From Alitta virens (Eukaryota; Annelida; Polychaeta; Phyllodocida; Nereididae), in NCBI GenBank assembly GCA_932294295.1, contig OW028581.1:9284526-9348525 (forward strand): a stretch of 64,000 nucleotides of DNA, given 5' to 3'. Positions 20,247-31,300 of the stretch are shown here, piece after piece. Positions within the stretch are counted from its first letter, which is position 1, and the number at the start of each line of letters is the position of its first letter. Both the position numbers and the translations under genes were made by a program. The notes beneath the pieces were generated by a model that searched no databases, was not told the origin of the DNA, and saw nothing but the letters and a program-made list of their open reading frames with translations.

Positions 20247-21266
20247 TACGCTGATTACATGCAACTTTGAATTGCCATTTATTTAAGGCATCTAGTTTGC
20301 TGACTAAGTTCGAAACTTAAATAACATATTAAAATTGATCCATGACACTTTTTGCCTAATTTACACCAAAAAATTGATTGCCTGGTGAAAATCATTAGTA
20401 GTTTTGACAACTTTTTATTATTATTATTTTTTAAACAAAATTGAAATTAGTTTTAACAAAGGCTATAAAAACGCTTTGACCTTCTATTCACTTAAATGGA
20501 CAGATATGTCATTCATTCAATGGCACAAATCAAAACACTTTAAACATAAAAGCAGTGAAGCGTAAAAGAATTCCATATGCCAAACATAAAACATGCAAAA
20601 ACAATGTCAAATGAAATTGTCATTGATAATTTATGGAGTATCAATTGATTACCTTAATTAAATCAATATACATTTAACCAATTACACAGATTTTATAAAT
20701 ATCTGATATACTTTACAATTTACTGGCCTTAACGGCGAGGTGGTCTTAATAGCGGGTAAAATACTATGAGAATTGTGGCCTCACAATGTCGGTAAAATTC
20801 ATTTATTCATTCATTACAAAGAAAAGTAGCTAATAAGACCTTCCTAGGAGCATAATTACTAGTCTATAAAACTTTGTACCAAATTATATTCTTAATATTT
20901 GCAAACCTCGCCATTAAGCCCCCTCACTATAACGAACAAACTTTACTGGTTAGTGTCTATTGTAATGTTTTTAACAATTTTATTCACCAGAATCTTTTAC
21001 TTTTTTCATACAGCAAAATTGACTTGTGCGACAAAAAAACTGCATGATTCACAAAACCAACATTATTGACTGCTATTTAAATTGTGTTTGCAGTCAGTGA
21101 ATGGGAATTCAGCGAGCCAACAATTGTTCAACAGAGTTCCAATAATACTCAGCAATTCTACACTAATAGCTGGGAGCAATTTTTAGACAGATTGATAGCA
21201 ATTTGGGAAATTTCATAGAAAGAGTATCATTTCTGAAAATTGTGTCACATAATTCTAGTTCAAACA
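20247..21266. other. Intergenic, AT-rich, no gene seen
   Basis: No supported ORF. Isolated remnants of the GGTGGTCTTAATAGCG motif occur at about 20725-20757 and 20906-20930. Confidence 0.6.
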
Positions 21267-21660
21267 CAGTGGAACCTCGCCATCAAGACCACCCTTCCTT
21301 GGTGCAAATGTTGCTTGTTTAAATGGTGAGGTGGTCTTAAAAGAGAGATGATATACAAGGGTAAGAATAGCCAAGTCCAATATTTTTGTTCTTAATAGCA
21401 AGGTGGTCTTAATAGAGAGGTGGTCTTAATAGCAAGGTGGCATTAATAGAGAGGTGATCTTAATGGTGAGGCGGTCTTAATAGCAAGGTGGTCTTAGTAG
21501 TTAGGTGGTCTTAATAGTAAGGTTCCACTGCAGCACAATTGCATGGTTTTGCACATCATACCGCAGTGGTCTAAATTGTAAGGTGGTCGTAATTGTGAGG
21601 TGGTCCTGATAATGCAGTGGTCTTACATAACTGTTCCACTGTAGCACAATTCCACAGTAT
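21267..21660. mobile_element. Pogo-like MITE with expanded internal motif array
   Basis: The left end is CAGTGGAACCTCGCCATCAA at 21267. A matching inverted end (AAGGTTCCACTG) lies at 21519-21530, with a second similar end near 21650 (CTGTTCCACTGTAG). The interior holds about ten copies of GGTGGTCTTAATAG in tandem. This copy links the terminal repeat directly to the minisatellite arrays seen elsewhere. Confidence 0.75.
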
Positions 21661-21801
21661 TCCAAAATGAAAGTTGATAGATCGATTCATGTTGAATTGA
21701 CCCTTTCACAAACACCACAGATCACGGGCGGATGTGTGCAGGATTGTATGAAGAAAAAAAATATTGAATTTGCAAGCTGGAGTTGAATAACTGTACTCTC
21801 A

Positions 21802-22189
21802 CAGATAGACAGATAGATAGATAGATCGGTAGATCAATAGGTAGATAGATAGATATGTGGCTCATAAGCAGTGCAGGGAGTGGGATTTATTTGAACCCAT
21901 GCACCCACAGACACTGCCATGAATGAGATGATGATGAGTACATCCCATGTGATGGGACATGGACTGAGATGTGGCTCATGAACAGTGCAGGGAGTGGGCT
22001 TTGAACCCATGCACTCACAGTCACTGCCATGGATGAGATGATGATGAGTACATCCCATGTGATGGGACATGGACTGAGATGTGGCTCATAAACAGTGCAG
22101 GGAGTGGGCTTTGAACCCATGCACCCACAGTCACTGCTATGGATGAGATGATGATGAGTACACAGGGACTGAGATGTGGCTCTTAAACA
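21802..22189 (+). repeat. GATA microsatellite and ~112-bp tandem repeat
   Basis: A GATA-type run (about 21802-21852) is followed by four copies of a ~110-114-bp unit starting GTGGCTCATAAACAGTGCAGG (starts near 21857, 21971, 22081 and 22176; the third unit is internally deleted to ~95 bp). A fifth, isolated copy lies near 23298. The unit includes TTTGAACCCATGCAC and GATGAGATGATGATGAG and may derive from SINE family 2, whose body has similar ATGTGGCTCATGA text. Confidence 0.8.
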
Positions 22190-22201
22190 GTGCAGGGAGT
22201 A

Positions 22202-22389
22202 GTGGGTGGGTGGATTAGGACTTTACGCCCTGTATTTCTGCACCAGTTGGGCTAATTAGGACAGGCAGGGACCATGACAATGAGACGAAGGATGAAACAG
22301 CCATCCAACTTAGGCTCGACCGGGAATCGAACCTGGGACCCAGCGGTTGGAAGCCCAGAGCGCTACCTCTGAGCTAGGCCCCCGCCCCT
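22202..22389 (-). mobile_element. tRNA-derived SINE, family 1 (copy 2, with target-site duplication)
   Basis: This full-length copy of about 188 bp on the minus strand has an A-box region CCTAGCTCAGAGGTAGC, a B box AGGTTCGATTCCCGG, a body and a 3' tail with CCAC repeats. It is inserted in the last unit of the ~112-bp tandem repeat and flanked by a perfect 12-bp duplication, GTGCAGGGAGTA, at 22190-22201 and 22390-22401. It is the cleanest copy in the window for defining the family ends. Confidence 0.92.
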
Positions 22390-22618
22390 GTGCAGGGAGT
22401 AAGTTTTAAACCATTTCCCCCAGAGTATCTACCTTAGAAGACAAGAATCCAAAAAACGTGGCCACCCAGTATTAACAGCAAATTGATATGCATTAATGCC
22501 AGAGTAATTGCCATAATTCTGAGTTCAATACATATTGGAAATTATTAAAGCAAGGTAAACCAATTCTCCAACACCGTTGAATCCTCAATTACATTAACAT
22601 TTCAAACAAGGATCAAAC

Positions 22619-22746
22619 GTTTCCTATCATTACATTTTATTGTACAAAAGGCATATGTTAAAGGAGGGTTACCTTTGGAGTAGTTTCCTATCATTACATT
22701 TTATTGTACAAAAGGCATATGTTAAAGGAGGGTTACCTTTGGAGTA
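22619..22746 (+). repeat. Perfect 64-bp tandem duplication
   Basis: The 64 bp starting GTTTCCTATCATTACATTTT are repeated head to tail without a mismatch (22619-22682 and 22683-22746). This is a very recent duplication or an assembly artefact. No ORF spans it. Confidence 0.95.
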
Positions 22747-24030
22747 AGTCTCGGGTTTCCAAGCAAATGCAAGTTCATCATTTATACATTGGCAAAACAG
22801 ATAAACCCTGTGGGCCCCTAGAGAGGGGGTCTGGGCCTATACAGAATACATTGCACAAAGAGGGTGAACAGTTTTAATGCAGTACTGTTAAATCTCTCTA
22901 TTAAGACCACCTAAATACCAAATATACTGGTTTCATACAGGTAAACTAAGATGCAAATAAAATTAACTGTGGTCTTACTCAAGTATTCAATGGTCAGCCA
23001 GAAGACTGGGTTCAAACCCCAAACATGGCGTGGAGGAACAACTCTTTGCTGTACTTCATCAAGGTTTTCTGAGAAGCTCTGATTTAGTCGTGGTCTTATA
23101 AGCAAGGCAGCCTTCAAGTGGACTCCAATATAGTATTTCTAACTGACATGGGGCTACAAAGTATTTTTCAGTTTAGTAATACCTATGATTATTTGCTACC
23201 AAAGTGTAAGTACCGCAATTTTATGTGCTCCTTGCTTCACTAATAACATGCTTATCATCTGTCTGAGTACATTCAATCTGATGGGACAGGGACTGAGATG
23301 TGGCTCATAAACAGTGCAGGGAGTGGGCTTTGAACCCAAGCAACTGGTCACTCATTGAACCTAAGCACCTGGTCACTCCCAGGAAAGCTAGCATACTAAC
23401 CACTTTGCCAATCACATCTCAAAAATGTCATCAATTATTATATCCTAGAGCCAGACAGATTAGTAATTACAGAAGCACATTAACCCAGTTTCATAGCCAA
23501 TCAATATTGTCCCAGTTTTTTTATAACTAATGAGGCTACTTCTCAACAAAATACCATTTTACAATCACAGTTAACTGGTTTATTATAATCATATCACTTG
23601 CTTAGATACAGGCTGAAGGAAAAGGACTTTCTCTAAAAAAAAAAAGAGCTCCCCTTGACATAAAAAAAAACAGTAATATTATCTGAATAAAATTCACAGA
23701 AACATGAAATCAAGCATTCTCTCAATGAAAATCATATGCAGGTGATACCCCAGTCATTAGCATTACATGCTGTTTACTTTCAAATGAAAAGTATGAAAAT
23801 ACTTAACGAAATTTACACACTATCTATGCACATTTTTATCAATTTCCAGTCCAGACTGACAATATTATGAAAGTCACATGCTATACGTAAATAAGCATTT
23901 TCTGGTTAAAAGTTACACATGTAGGCTTACAAGAGGTTGAAATTCACATACTCAAATCATATATATATTTTATGAAATTCACATGCTATCAGCACCTGAT
24001 CATTGAATATCACATTCTGTGTTACTCTGA
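22747..24030. other. Intergenic, no gene seen
   Basis: No supported ORF. The stretch contains a pogo-like motif remnant at about 22885-22920, one copy of the ~112-bp repeat near 23290-23350, and, from about 23700, degenerate forerunners of the 135-bp satellite marked by repeated GAAATTCACATGCT. Confidence 0.6.
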
Positions 24031-24700
24031 TGAAATTCACATGCTGTATATAACTGGGCATTTTCTGGTTAAAGGTAGCATATATGTAATACACTTTATG
24101 AAATTCACATGCTATGTGGCTGAGCATTTTCCTCATTTGTGATCACATGCTACGATACCTTGATGAAATTCACATGCTGTATATAACTGGGCATTTTCTG
24201 GTTAAAGGTAGCATATATGTAATACACTTTATGAAATTCACATGCTATCTGTGGCTGAGCATTTTCCTCATTTGTGATCACATGCTACAATACCTTGATG
24301 AAATTCACATGCTGTATATAACTGGGCATTTTCTGGTTAAAGGTAGCATATATGTAATACACTTTATGAAATTCACATGCTATCTGTGGCTGAGCATTTT
24401 CCTCATTTGTGATCACATGCTATGATACCTTGATGAAATTCACATGCTGTATATAACTGGGCATTTTCTGGTTAAAGGTAGCATATATGTAATACACTTT
24501 ATGAAATTCACATGCTATCTGTGGCTGAGCATTTTTCTCATTTGTGATCACATGCTATGATACCTTGATGAAATTCACATGCTATATATAACTGAGCATT
24601 TTCTTAAAGCATATGAGGTTACAAACTTCCTGTGAATTTTACATGCTATCAGTGGCTGAGCTTTTTTAAATTGAAAATCACATGCTGTGATACTTTGATG
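24031..24700 (+). repeat. 135-bp satellite upstream of the zinc-finger gene
   Basis: Four to five copies of a 135-bp unit (starts near 24031, 24164, 24299, 24434 and 24569) are highly similar to each other. Each unit contains two or three copies of a GAAATTCACATGCT core and one TTTGTGATCACATGCTA. Degenerate half-units continue on both sides (about 23700-24840). Because 135 is divisible by three, a 103-aa open frame (24114-24425) runs through it. That is a repeat artefact with no sign of selection. Confidence 0.9.
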
Positions 24701-25004
24701 AAATTCACATGCTGTTTATAGCTGAGCATTTTATGAAGATCCTTATATAAATGACTGCTATTCTTTAGGAATGAAATTCACATGCTCTGTATTGATGAGC
24801 ATTTTCTCATTGAAAGTCATATACAAATATGTTATTTACAAACATATTATATGAAGTCCAAACACAATTTAAAACTGATATCACACGGCTTTGATCTGAG
24901 AAACAGGAGCCAACATGCACCTTAAAAGCGACAAGTACAAATCGCAACATTCATTACAATATTCTATGGATATAACATTATATATCTTTGTTTTTCAGAA
25001 GACC

Positions 25005-26465
25005 ATGTCGTGCGAAGAAGGGGAGGTTCGAATCAAGTCAGAACCAGCCTCGCCCCCACCAGCTGCGACTCCTCGGCTTTATGTGCGACATCGCTCATCC
25101 TACGTTCGCACAAAGACACTGAAGAACACTTACGTTTGTGAGGTATGCAATGTGGACCTGGGTTCACATTCCAAGCTCCAAGTCCACAAATTGTGTCACT
25201 TCAACACAAGTCACATCTGTTATGTGTGCGACAGTTACTTCGCTTTAGTAGAGACTTTAATAATGCACGTCGCTTCAGCCCATCAAGATTTGAACCCAGC
25301 TAACTTAACAAACGATCCAGAACTGTTCGTGTGTTCGATCTGCTTGCAAAGATTTTCCTCAAAGGCAAGTTTCATCAAGCATCAAAACCAACACACGACA
25401 ATGGATAAGGCCAAGTTTGGATGTCGGATCTGTGGACTTGATTTCAACGGCGCATCTTCGGTGGTGTCACACTTGGAAACTGAACGGCACAACGAGATGA
25501 AGGTCAAAATACAAAGCATATTCGTCTGTGTGGACTGTCGTTATGTGTTCGCTTCCAGAGATGCTTATGCCATGCACATGATGTTGCGCGCCCAAAACGA
25601 AAGTTGTGACGGGATGGAAGGTGCAGTCGACAGAGCAGCACAAGTCACCAGAGTCCTCCAACTTCTACAAAACACTTCGAGAGACGACTCCCCACTGAAC
25701 TTAACAAATGTGCAAAGGAAAACATCCCACGAGTGTCCTAGCTGCATGTTGGTCTTCCCGAACGAGTATTCTCTTACGCTGCACATGAAAACCCATGACA
25801 GCGACAGTGGAGTGTCCACTTCAATGAAGAGCCCTTGGACCTGTAGCACGTGTTCAGTCGCTTTCTACAGCTGCGATGCCCTCGCAATGCACATGATGAC
25901 ACAACACTCTGGATCTTCTCAAAACAAACAGCCCACAACCACCACCCATGAACCTCGAAGTGAGTCTGCTGACGCAGTTCTTGCAGGACGTCAAGACGAT
26001 GGCAACGAGTCTCCCCTGATCAAACGACGTAGGCCTCACTCGGCCATTGACCTTCAGACGCCTACAACACATTATGTATGGCAATGTGAACACTGCAAAG
26101 TTGCCCTGCACTCCCGATCGGAATGGGTTACACACTTAATGAAATGTACAACAGGTGCATTGACAGAAGAAGTCGCGTGTCCGCAAGAGCCAAGAAAGAG
26201 CGAAACGCCAGTCGCAGGGACTGTCTCACAATCCGGCATCGCCGCAAGTAATGACAGTGATGACGGAGATGTCGTTGACTACGTTTTACAACATGCAAAC
26301 CACCTCGCAATGTGTAAATACTGCAAAATCATATACACCGATAAGACTCTATACTATCTGCACATGGGGCTGCACAACTTAAATAACCCTTGGCAATGCA
26401 ACATGTGCGGCAAAACATGCGCTGATCTGCATGAATTTACCTCACATGTCATTCATTACAATTAG
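25005..26465 (+). CDS. C2H2 zinc-finger protein with Ikaros/Hunchback-type C-terminal finger pair
   Basis: The 486-aa protein is encoded in one exon. The frame is open upstream, but a polypyrimidine tract and CAG at 24991-24998 mark a splice acceptor, so the first Met after it (25005, MSCEEGEVRIKSEPAS) is chosen and a 5' UTR exon must lie upstream. Ten C2H2-like fingers are visible, starting with CEVCNVDLGSHSKLQVHKLCH near residue 45. Finger 5 (CVDCRYVFASRDAYAMHMM) lacks the usual last His and finger 8 ends in Cys. The last two, CKYCKIIYTDKTLYYLHMGLH and CNMCGKTCADLHEFTSH, sit at the extreme C terminus and match the dimerisation pair of the Ikaros, Hunchback and TRPS1 group. IKSE near the N terminus fits a SUMO-acceptor consensus. 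The role is probably a DNA-binding transcription factor. A poly-A signal AATAAA lies at 27196-27201. Orthology is not settled. Confidence 0.85.
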   Translation: MSCEEGEVRIKSEPASPPPAATPRLYVRHRSSYVRTKTLKNTYVCEVCNVDLGSHSKLQVHKLCHFNTSHICYVCDSYFALVETLIMHVASAHQDLNPANLTNDPELFVCSICLQRFSSKASFIKHQNQHTTMDKAKFGCRICGLDFNGASSVVSHLETERHNEMKVKIQSIFVCVDCRYVFASRDAYAMHMMLRAQNESCDGMEGAVDRAAQVTRVLQLLQNTSRDDSPLNLTNVQRKTSHECPSCMLVFPNEYSLTLHMKTHDSDSGVSTSMKSPWTCSTCSVAFYSCDALAMHMMTQHSGSSQNKQPTTTTHEPRSESADAVLAGRQDDGNESPLIKRRRPHSAIDLQTPTTHYVWQCEHCKVALHSRSEWVTHLMKCTTGALTEEVACPQEPRKSETPVAGTVSQSGIAASNDSDDGDVVDYVLQHANHLAMCKYCKIIYTDKTLYYLHMGLHNLNNPWQCNMCGKTCADLHEFTSHVIHYN

Positions 26466-27195
26466 TTTCTGGGGAGACTGGAGCACTAACTTTATCCCAG
26501 AAACTAACATTTGTAAAAATTGTAAAAGATCACTCCAGCCATTACTACCTAGACAAGGGAAGTTAGTCAACAGAAGATAGGATTCCTAAACATATAAAAT
26601 GTGGCATACATTAATGTTGATATAGCTTTTTATGTGTATATTATATTACAAATCATAGCAAACAATAGACATTTGACCTCAAACCTGTTGAGTATAACCA
26701 TGGTAACTGATATCCTGTTACACCATTAGAAAATGCAGTTGTACAAAATATTAACTCAATGTTCAAATAAGCCAATGGTATTGCACAAAATATGTACAGC
26801 AATTCACAAGCTTTAACTCCAATTTTTGAACTGTTCCCAGTCTATTATCTATACATGTATATGGATGTATATAGTCCCGTTACAGACACAGTTTGTAGTA
26901 TATGTACCTTCTGATCTAAGTTCTTCTCGTTATTGTTTCTGTGTACCTTTGTTAAAATCTGTAAATAGAAACACTCGCATACACTATGTGTAGAATGTAA
27001 ATTTCCTTTACATTAATCATAACTCGCCACTCATGAGAGACAAAAATTTGTCTCGGAGGGCTGTGATTAACTAATTTTTTAAAAGATATTCAAACACAGG
27101 TCAATGGTTCAAAACTACTGTACAAATATTGATCAAGGCATTCTAATGTCTCGTAGTGTGTGTGGCAAATGACAACAAACAATATTGACTTTGTC

Positions 27196-27201
27196 AATAA
27201 A
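27196..27201 (+). promoter_or_regulatory. Candidate poly-A signal of the zinc-finger gene
   Basis: AATAAA lies 731 bp after the stop codon in an AT-rich 3' region and is the first canonical hexamer noticed downstream on the coding strand. Confidence 0.4.
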
Positions 27202-27613
27202 ACTGAATTATTGAAATGTTACACTAGCCTGAAGTTTTGTTATGATTACAATATTGGTTCAATTGCACAAGCTTGATTATGACACCGGGTCAATTAAGAT
27301 CCAGTTTCGGAATTTTTTTTAATAAATATGGTTTATATTAGTAATCACGTTTATGGCATTATAAAATGTGAAACTCTTGAAGCCAGAGTGCCCTTATATA
27401 ATAAATCAGATTGACGTATCTTTTAATAAGTTCAGATAGGACAAATATTCTCACAACGAGAAATCCATGCCAAGCAAATAGAACAAAATACTGTTTCACT
27501 CGGTGTCAAAAATCTTTTACAAGGAGACGTACCAGTTTGTCACTTGGGGAAACTTTGGAAGAGAATTACAAATTATTTACAAATAGAGGGGTGGCTTAAT
27601 TCTGTTTTGATTT

Positions 27614-27755
27614 AGGGCTGTTCCATTTAAAGGGGGTGGGGGGGGGTGGGCCAGAAAATTTTCAGATCCCCCAACCCCAATATTTTTTGGACAGAGCCCC
27701 CCCCCCCCCCCCCCGGTCGACACCCCTCCCCCCTCTTTTTTTTAATAGAACAGCT
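27614..27755. mobile_element. AGGGCTGTTCCATTT MITE, copy 1
   Basis: This 142-bp element has an inverted terminal repeat: AGGGCTGTTCCATTTAAAG on the left and the partial complement TTTAATAGAACAGCT on the right. G-rich left and C-rich right interiors could fold into a long hairpin. Copies 2 and 3 are at 29793-30024 and 61087-61258. Confidence 0.75.
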
Positions 27756-28330
27756 ATTTTAAGTGTTTATAATTTCAGTTCAGGTTCAGAAAGGGGCTAA
27801 AACTCCCTTGGTAATGCCCCTAATCCAGCAATAAGTACATAGCATTGTCCAAAGCAAGCTCGACAAATAATGCATAATAACTAAACAAATACTACCATAC
27901 CATTGCGGATAGCCGTGGAAAATATGAATGTGGCGGACACATGAAATATTAATGCACATTCAGCTAGCACAGGCTTAATGACATTCATCAATAATTCAAC
28001 ATCGAAAGCTGTAGAATACAAAAGACATCACAGAAACTTACAATAAATTATTCGCTAATGCTATATCTTAGTATACCAAGACCATAACAATAGCACATTT
28101 CCATCATTAAAGAATCATTTTCTTTCAATATTAATCACCAGGAAACAACTTGCAATATTACCAGGCTAACAAATTTTAAACAAACCTCGTTACTAACGGA
28201 TGCTGCAAAATAGCATATATAAACAATGTTTTTGCAGTTATAAATTTATTGATTTTTTCAAATTTACGTACATGTCAGATGAGTATGACGAAATAACTAA
28301 TGACACCAAATGCTCTATATAGATTCATTA
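27756..28330. other. Intergenic between convergent genes, no gene seen
   Basis: AT-rich sequence between the zinc-finger gene's 3' end and the TYW2 stop codon. It would contain the 3' UTR of TYW2 on the minus strand; no unambiguous poly-A signal was chosen. Confidence 0.5.
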
Positions 28331-31300
28331 TCAACTGTTCTCTATTGGTTTGCAAAACAAGTCCAACACAACATGGTCTACATGGGGAGCGTATGATTTT
28401 ACATGCTCGATATGCAATATCTTTACTTCCCATGAATTATACCACGTTTCTTGGAGCAATGAATTGATTTTACACCGAGCATATTCACTCCATACACACC
28501 ATTCTTGTTTTATATTGTGCTTTGCCGAGTTTCCACAAGGTGGCGTAGCATCACAGCTGTTGGTATCACTGTTCATAACACCAAATGGTGCTAAACAACT
28601 TGAGAGATCAGTTCTTTTATCTTCAACAACAGATTCAGTCAATTCATTGTCAGAAGTGCACATAGATTCTTTGTGGTCCGAATCATGGTTTCTTTTCTTG
28701 AAACTAGACACATTCTCGTGAATGTGTAGAATTCCTCCCGTAATTTTCTTTAACGCTGCACAAGCCACTGGCCATCCAAGCTCGGACGTCGGAATGAGTC
28801 CCAAATTAACACGATCGGCTATACCTTTTGGACAAACCTGTTGCCAGAAAAAACACAATATATCTTTGTCATTCATACTCTTGAACGAAAGTGCCATATA
28901 TTTTTCTGGTCAACATAATAAAACATTTTATGCCACTGAAAGAGGTAAATTCAAATTTATTTGATTTATGTTGTATGAACAATAGCATACACCCTTTCCA
29001 CACGGCAGCTATGTTGGCATTTTTGCCTCATTGACCTCTCTTTGCACTCAGATATAGTTGTGTGACGTCATCAGTAGACAATGGCCATGGTAAGGTCAGA
29101 GAGTCTAACAACAATGGAGAAGTAATGATAATAATATATGACGTAATCAAAATTACCAACACTGGCTGCCGCGGGAAAAGGGTGCATAGTCGTACTGTTT
29201 ACAGTCAATATTGTGTTACAATCGTACTATATAGTCTCATAGGCTATACACCAAAGCATGACATGCAACAGGGGTTGGCACATGAAGGTCAGAGACCTAG
29301 AAATATAAAATAATCCTTGGTGAATAAAGGCTCATCATCTACCACTTTGGGGAAGATTGAGTACACTTCACCAAATTGAGAATATGAAATTCCCCATGAC
29401 AATGAAAAATGCCATGTGAAATATACTTTAACTAACAAGCCACAGGTCAAAAACAGCTTATTCTATCTACTGAAACAATAAAGTTTGTTATATCACACAG
29501 AAATTAGACAGTACCTTTCTGTTATCTCCTTCATAAATTGTAGCTCTAGAAGCAACACCGTTTTGTTCAAGATTTTTCCGAAGAGCTTCAACAGAATTTG
29601 GATTCCATTCACAAGCATGAACATGGGCAGCTCTGGCATGAACTAAGTAGGGAATTGTGAAGTATCCGATACCTACAAACAACATATTTGACATATATAC
29701 GCATTTATCATGATAAATTGAAACCGAACAACTCTTCTGTGATACATTGTACCTTAAAAAGTTGGTAAAATCGACCTAAAAAAAAACACCTTAGAGCTGT
29801 TCCATTGAAAAATGGGGGGTGGACATGAAAATTTTCAGACACGTTTTTTGTTTTCTGAAGACCCCGTCCCCTTTTTTTCTAAATTAAGATACTAAGAAAA
29901 TACTTGTCAACCACCCCCTCCCTCCCCCTCTTCTCTTTTGAAGGAACCCCCTCCCCAACTTTTTTGTTTAGCTTTTTCAAAAATCATTGTGTCCGCCCCC
30001 ATCCCACATTTATGGAACAGCCCTTATTACTACGAACCTGCATAAAGGTCCACGACCACGTCATCTTTGCAATCAAGTTCGGCAATGCGCATTTTTTCTG
30101 TGATGTTCCCAGCACTGAACATGCATCTTGTTATGTCGTAAGAGTACCTGAAAATAACCAATTATATTGACTCAAAACCTTTGCTTTGGAAGCAAATTCA
30201 CTGAAATACAAAACATACAGGCATATTGAAATATTCAAATTAAGCTATATTACAATGGTTACAAAGTGTCACACATAAAAATGGTTGTGTAGAAACACAG
30301 AAAAATATGTTAATAAATCTATCATTGACAATTAAAAAGATATCATAGTCAATAATAAAAGCAAATTTTAAATACCAGTGCTGTTAAGCATGGTAGCTTG
30401 ATAAAAACCACATATGCCTTTTGGCATCAGGCTGCCAGATAGGTCTGCATTTATTAATAATGAATATGTACATGTAATAACGATTATATGGTCAGTAAAA
30501 ATTTTAAATCTTGAATCTAATTTTGAAAGTTGACACAAACATAACAAAAGAAAGATTACTGTCAATAATAAATGTGAATTGAATAGCAGATATAAAAACT
30601 TTCAGTTGAACAGTGAACTCATTACTTACGTAATTCCATTGTCCACATGATTCACCCAACCATCACTACCAAGAAGTAAATCAACTCGAGGAGTTCTGAA
30701 ATCGTCGCTGATCACATCTGTTTTCCGCGCTAACCTTCGACAGGATAACGCTTGTGCTACCTTCGGCCAAATGTCATTACCTGTATTAAAGAATACTGAA
30801 AATTTTATGAAGTGATTTAACTTTTATAACCCTGTAATTAGGGTTTTTGGGAGGTCTCAACAATTTTGGTGCAAGAAACTGGAGGGAAAGGTGAAACGCA
30901 CCATTTTGCAATTTAGTTTCTGCAATTTTTCTTGTTCAATAATTATTTTTTTATTTTTTGGGCCTCTTGGAAAACCTGCAAATTAGGAATATCAATAATG
31001 CGATAAGACAATTGATTATCGTCAAAATTTACACGATCATTTTATGTGAATGTCAGCGGACAACAATTCCATATGTAACACAACAATATTTAAAAAAAAA
31101 ATTCACTTCTGCTGAAAACTGATCACAGAAAATTAAGCTAGGTATATTGGTTTGTTACCCAATGCCTTCCACAAAGATGATACGAGTACTTGTTTTGGAA
31201 ACAGCACTAGGTCTCCATGGCATTCCCAGGAATATGGCAATTCCTTCATTAAATCAATGATGTCCTCTTCCGAGATACTTTTCTCTCGTAATACATCTAA

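Noticed and set aside
24114..24425. 103-aa hydrophobic ORF
   Set aside because: It lies wholly in the 135-bp satellite, whose period is divisible by three; open frames there are expected.
28350..28721. Plus-strand ORF of 123 aa
   Set aside because: It is the complement of TYW2 exon 6, which is strongly supported by homology and splicing.
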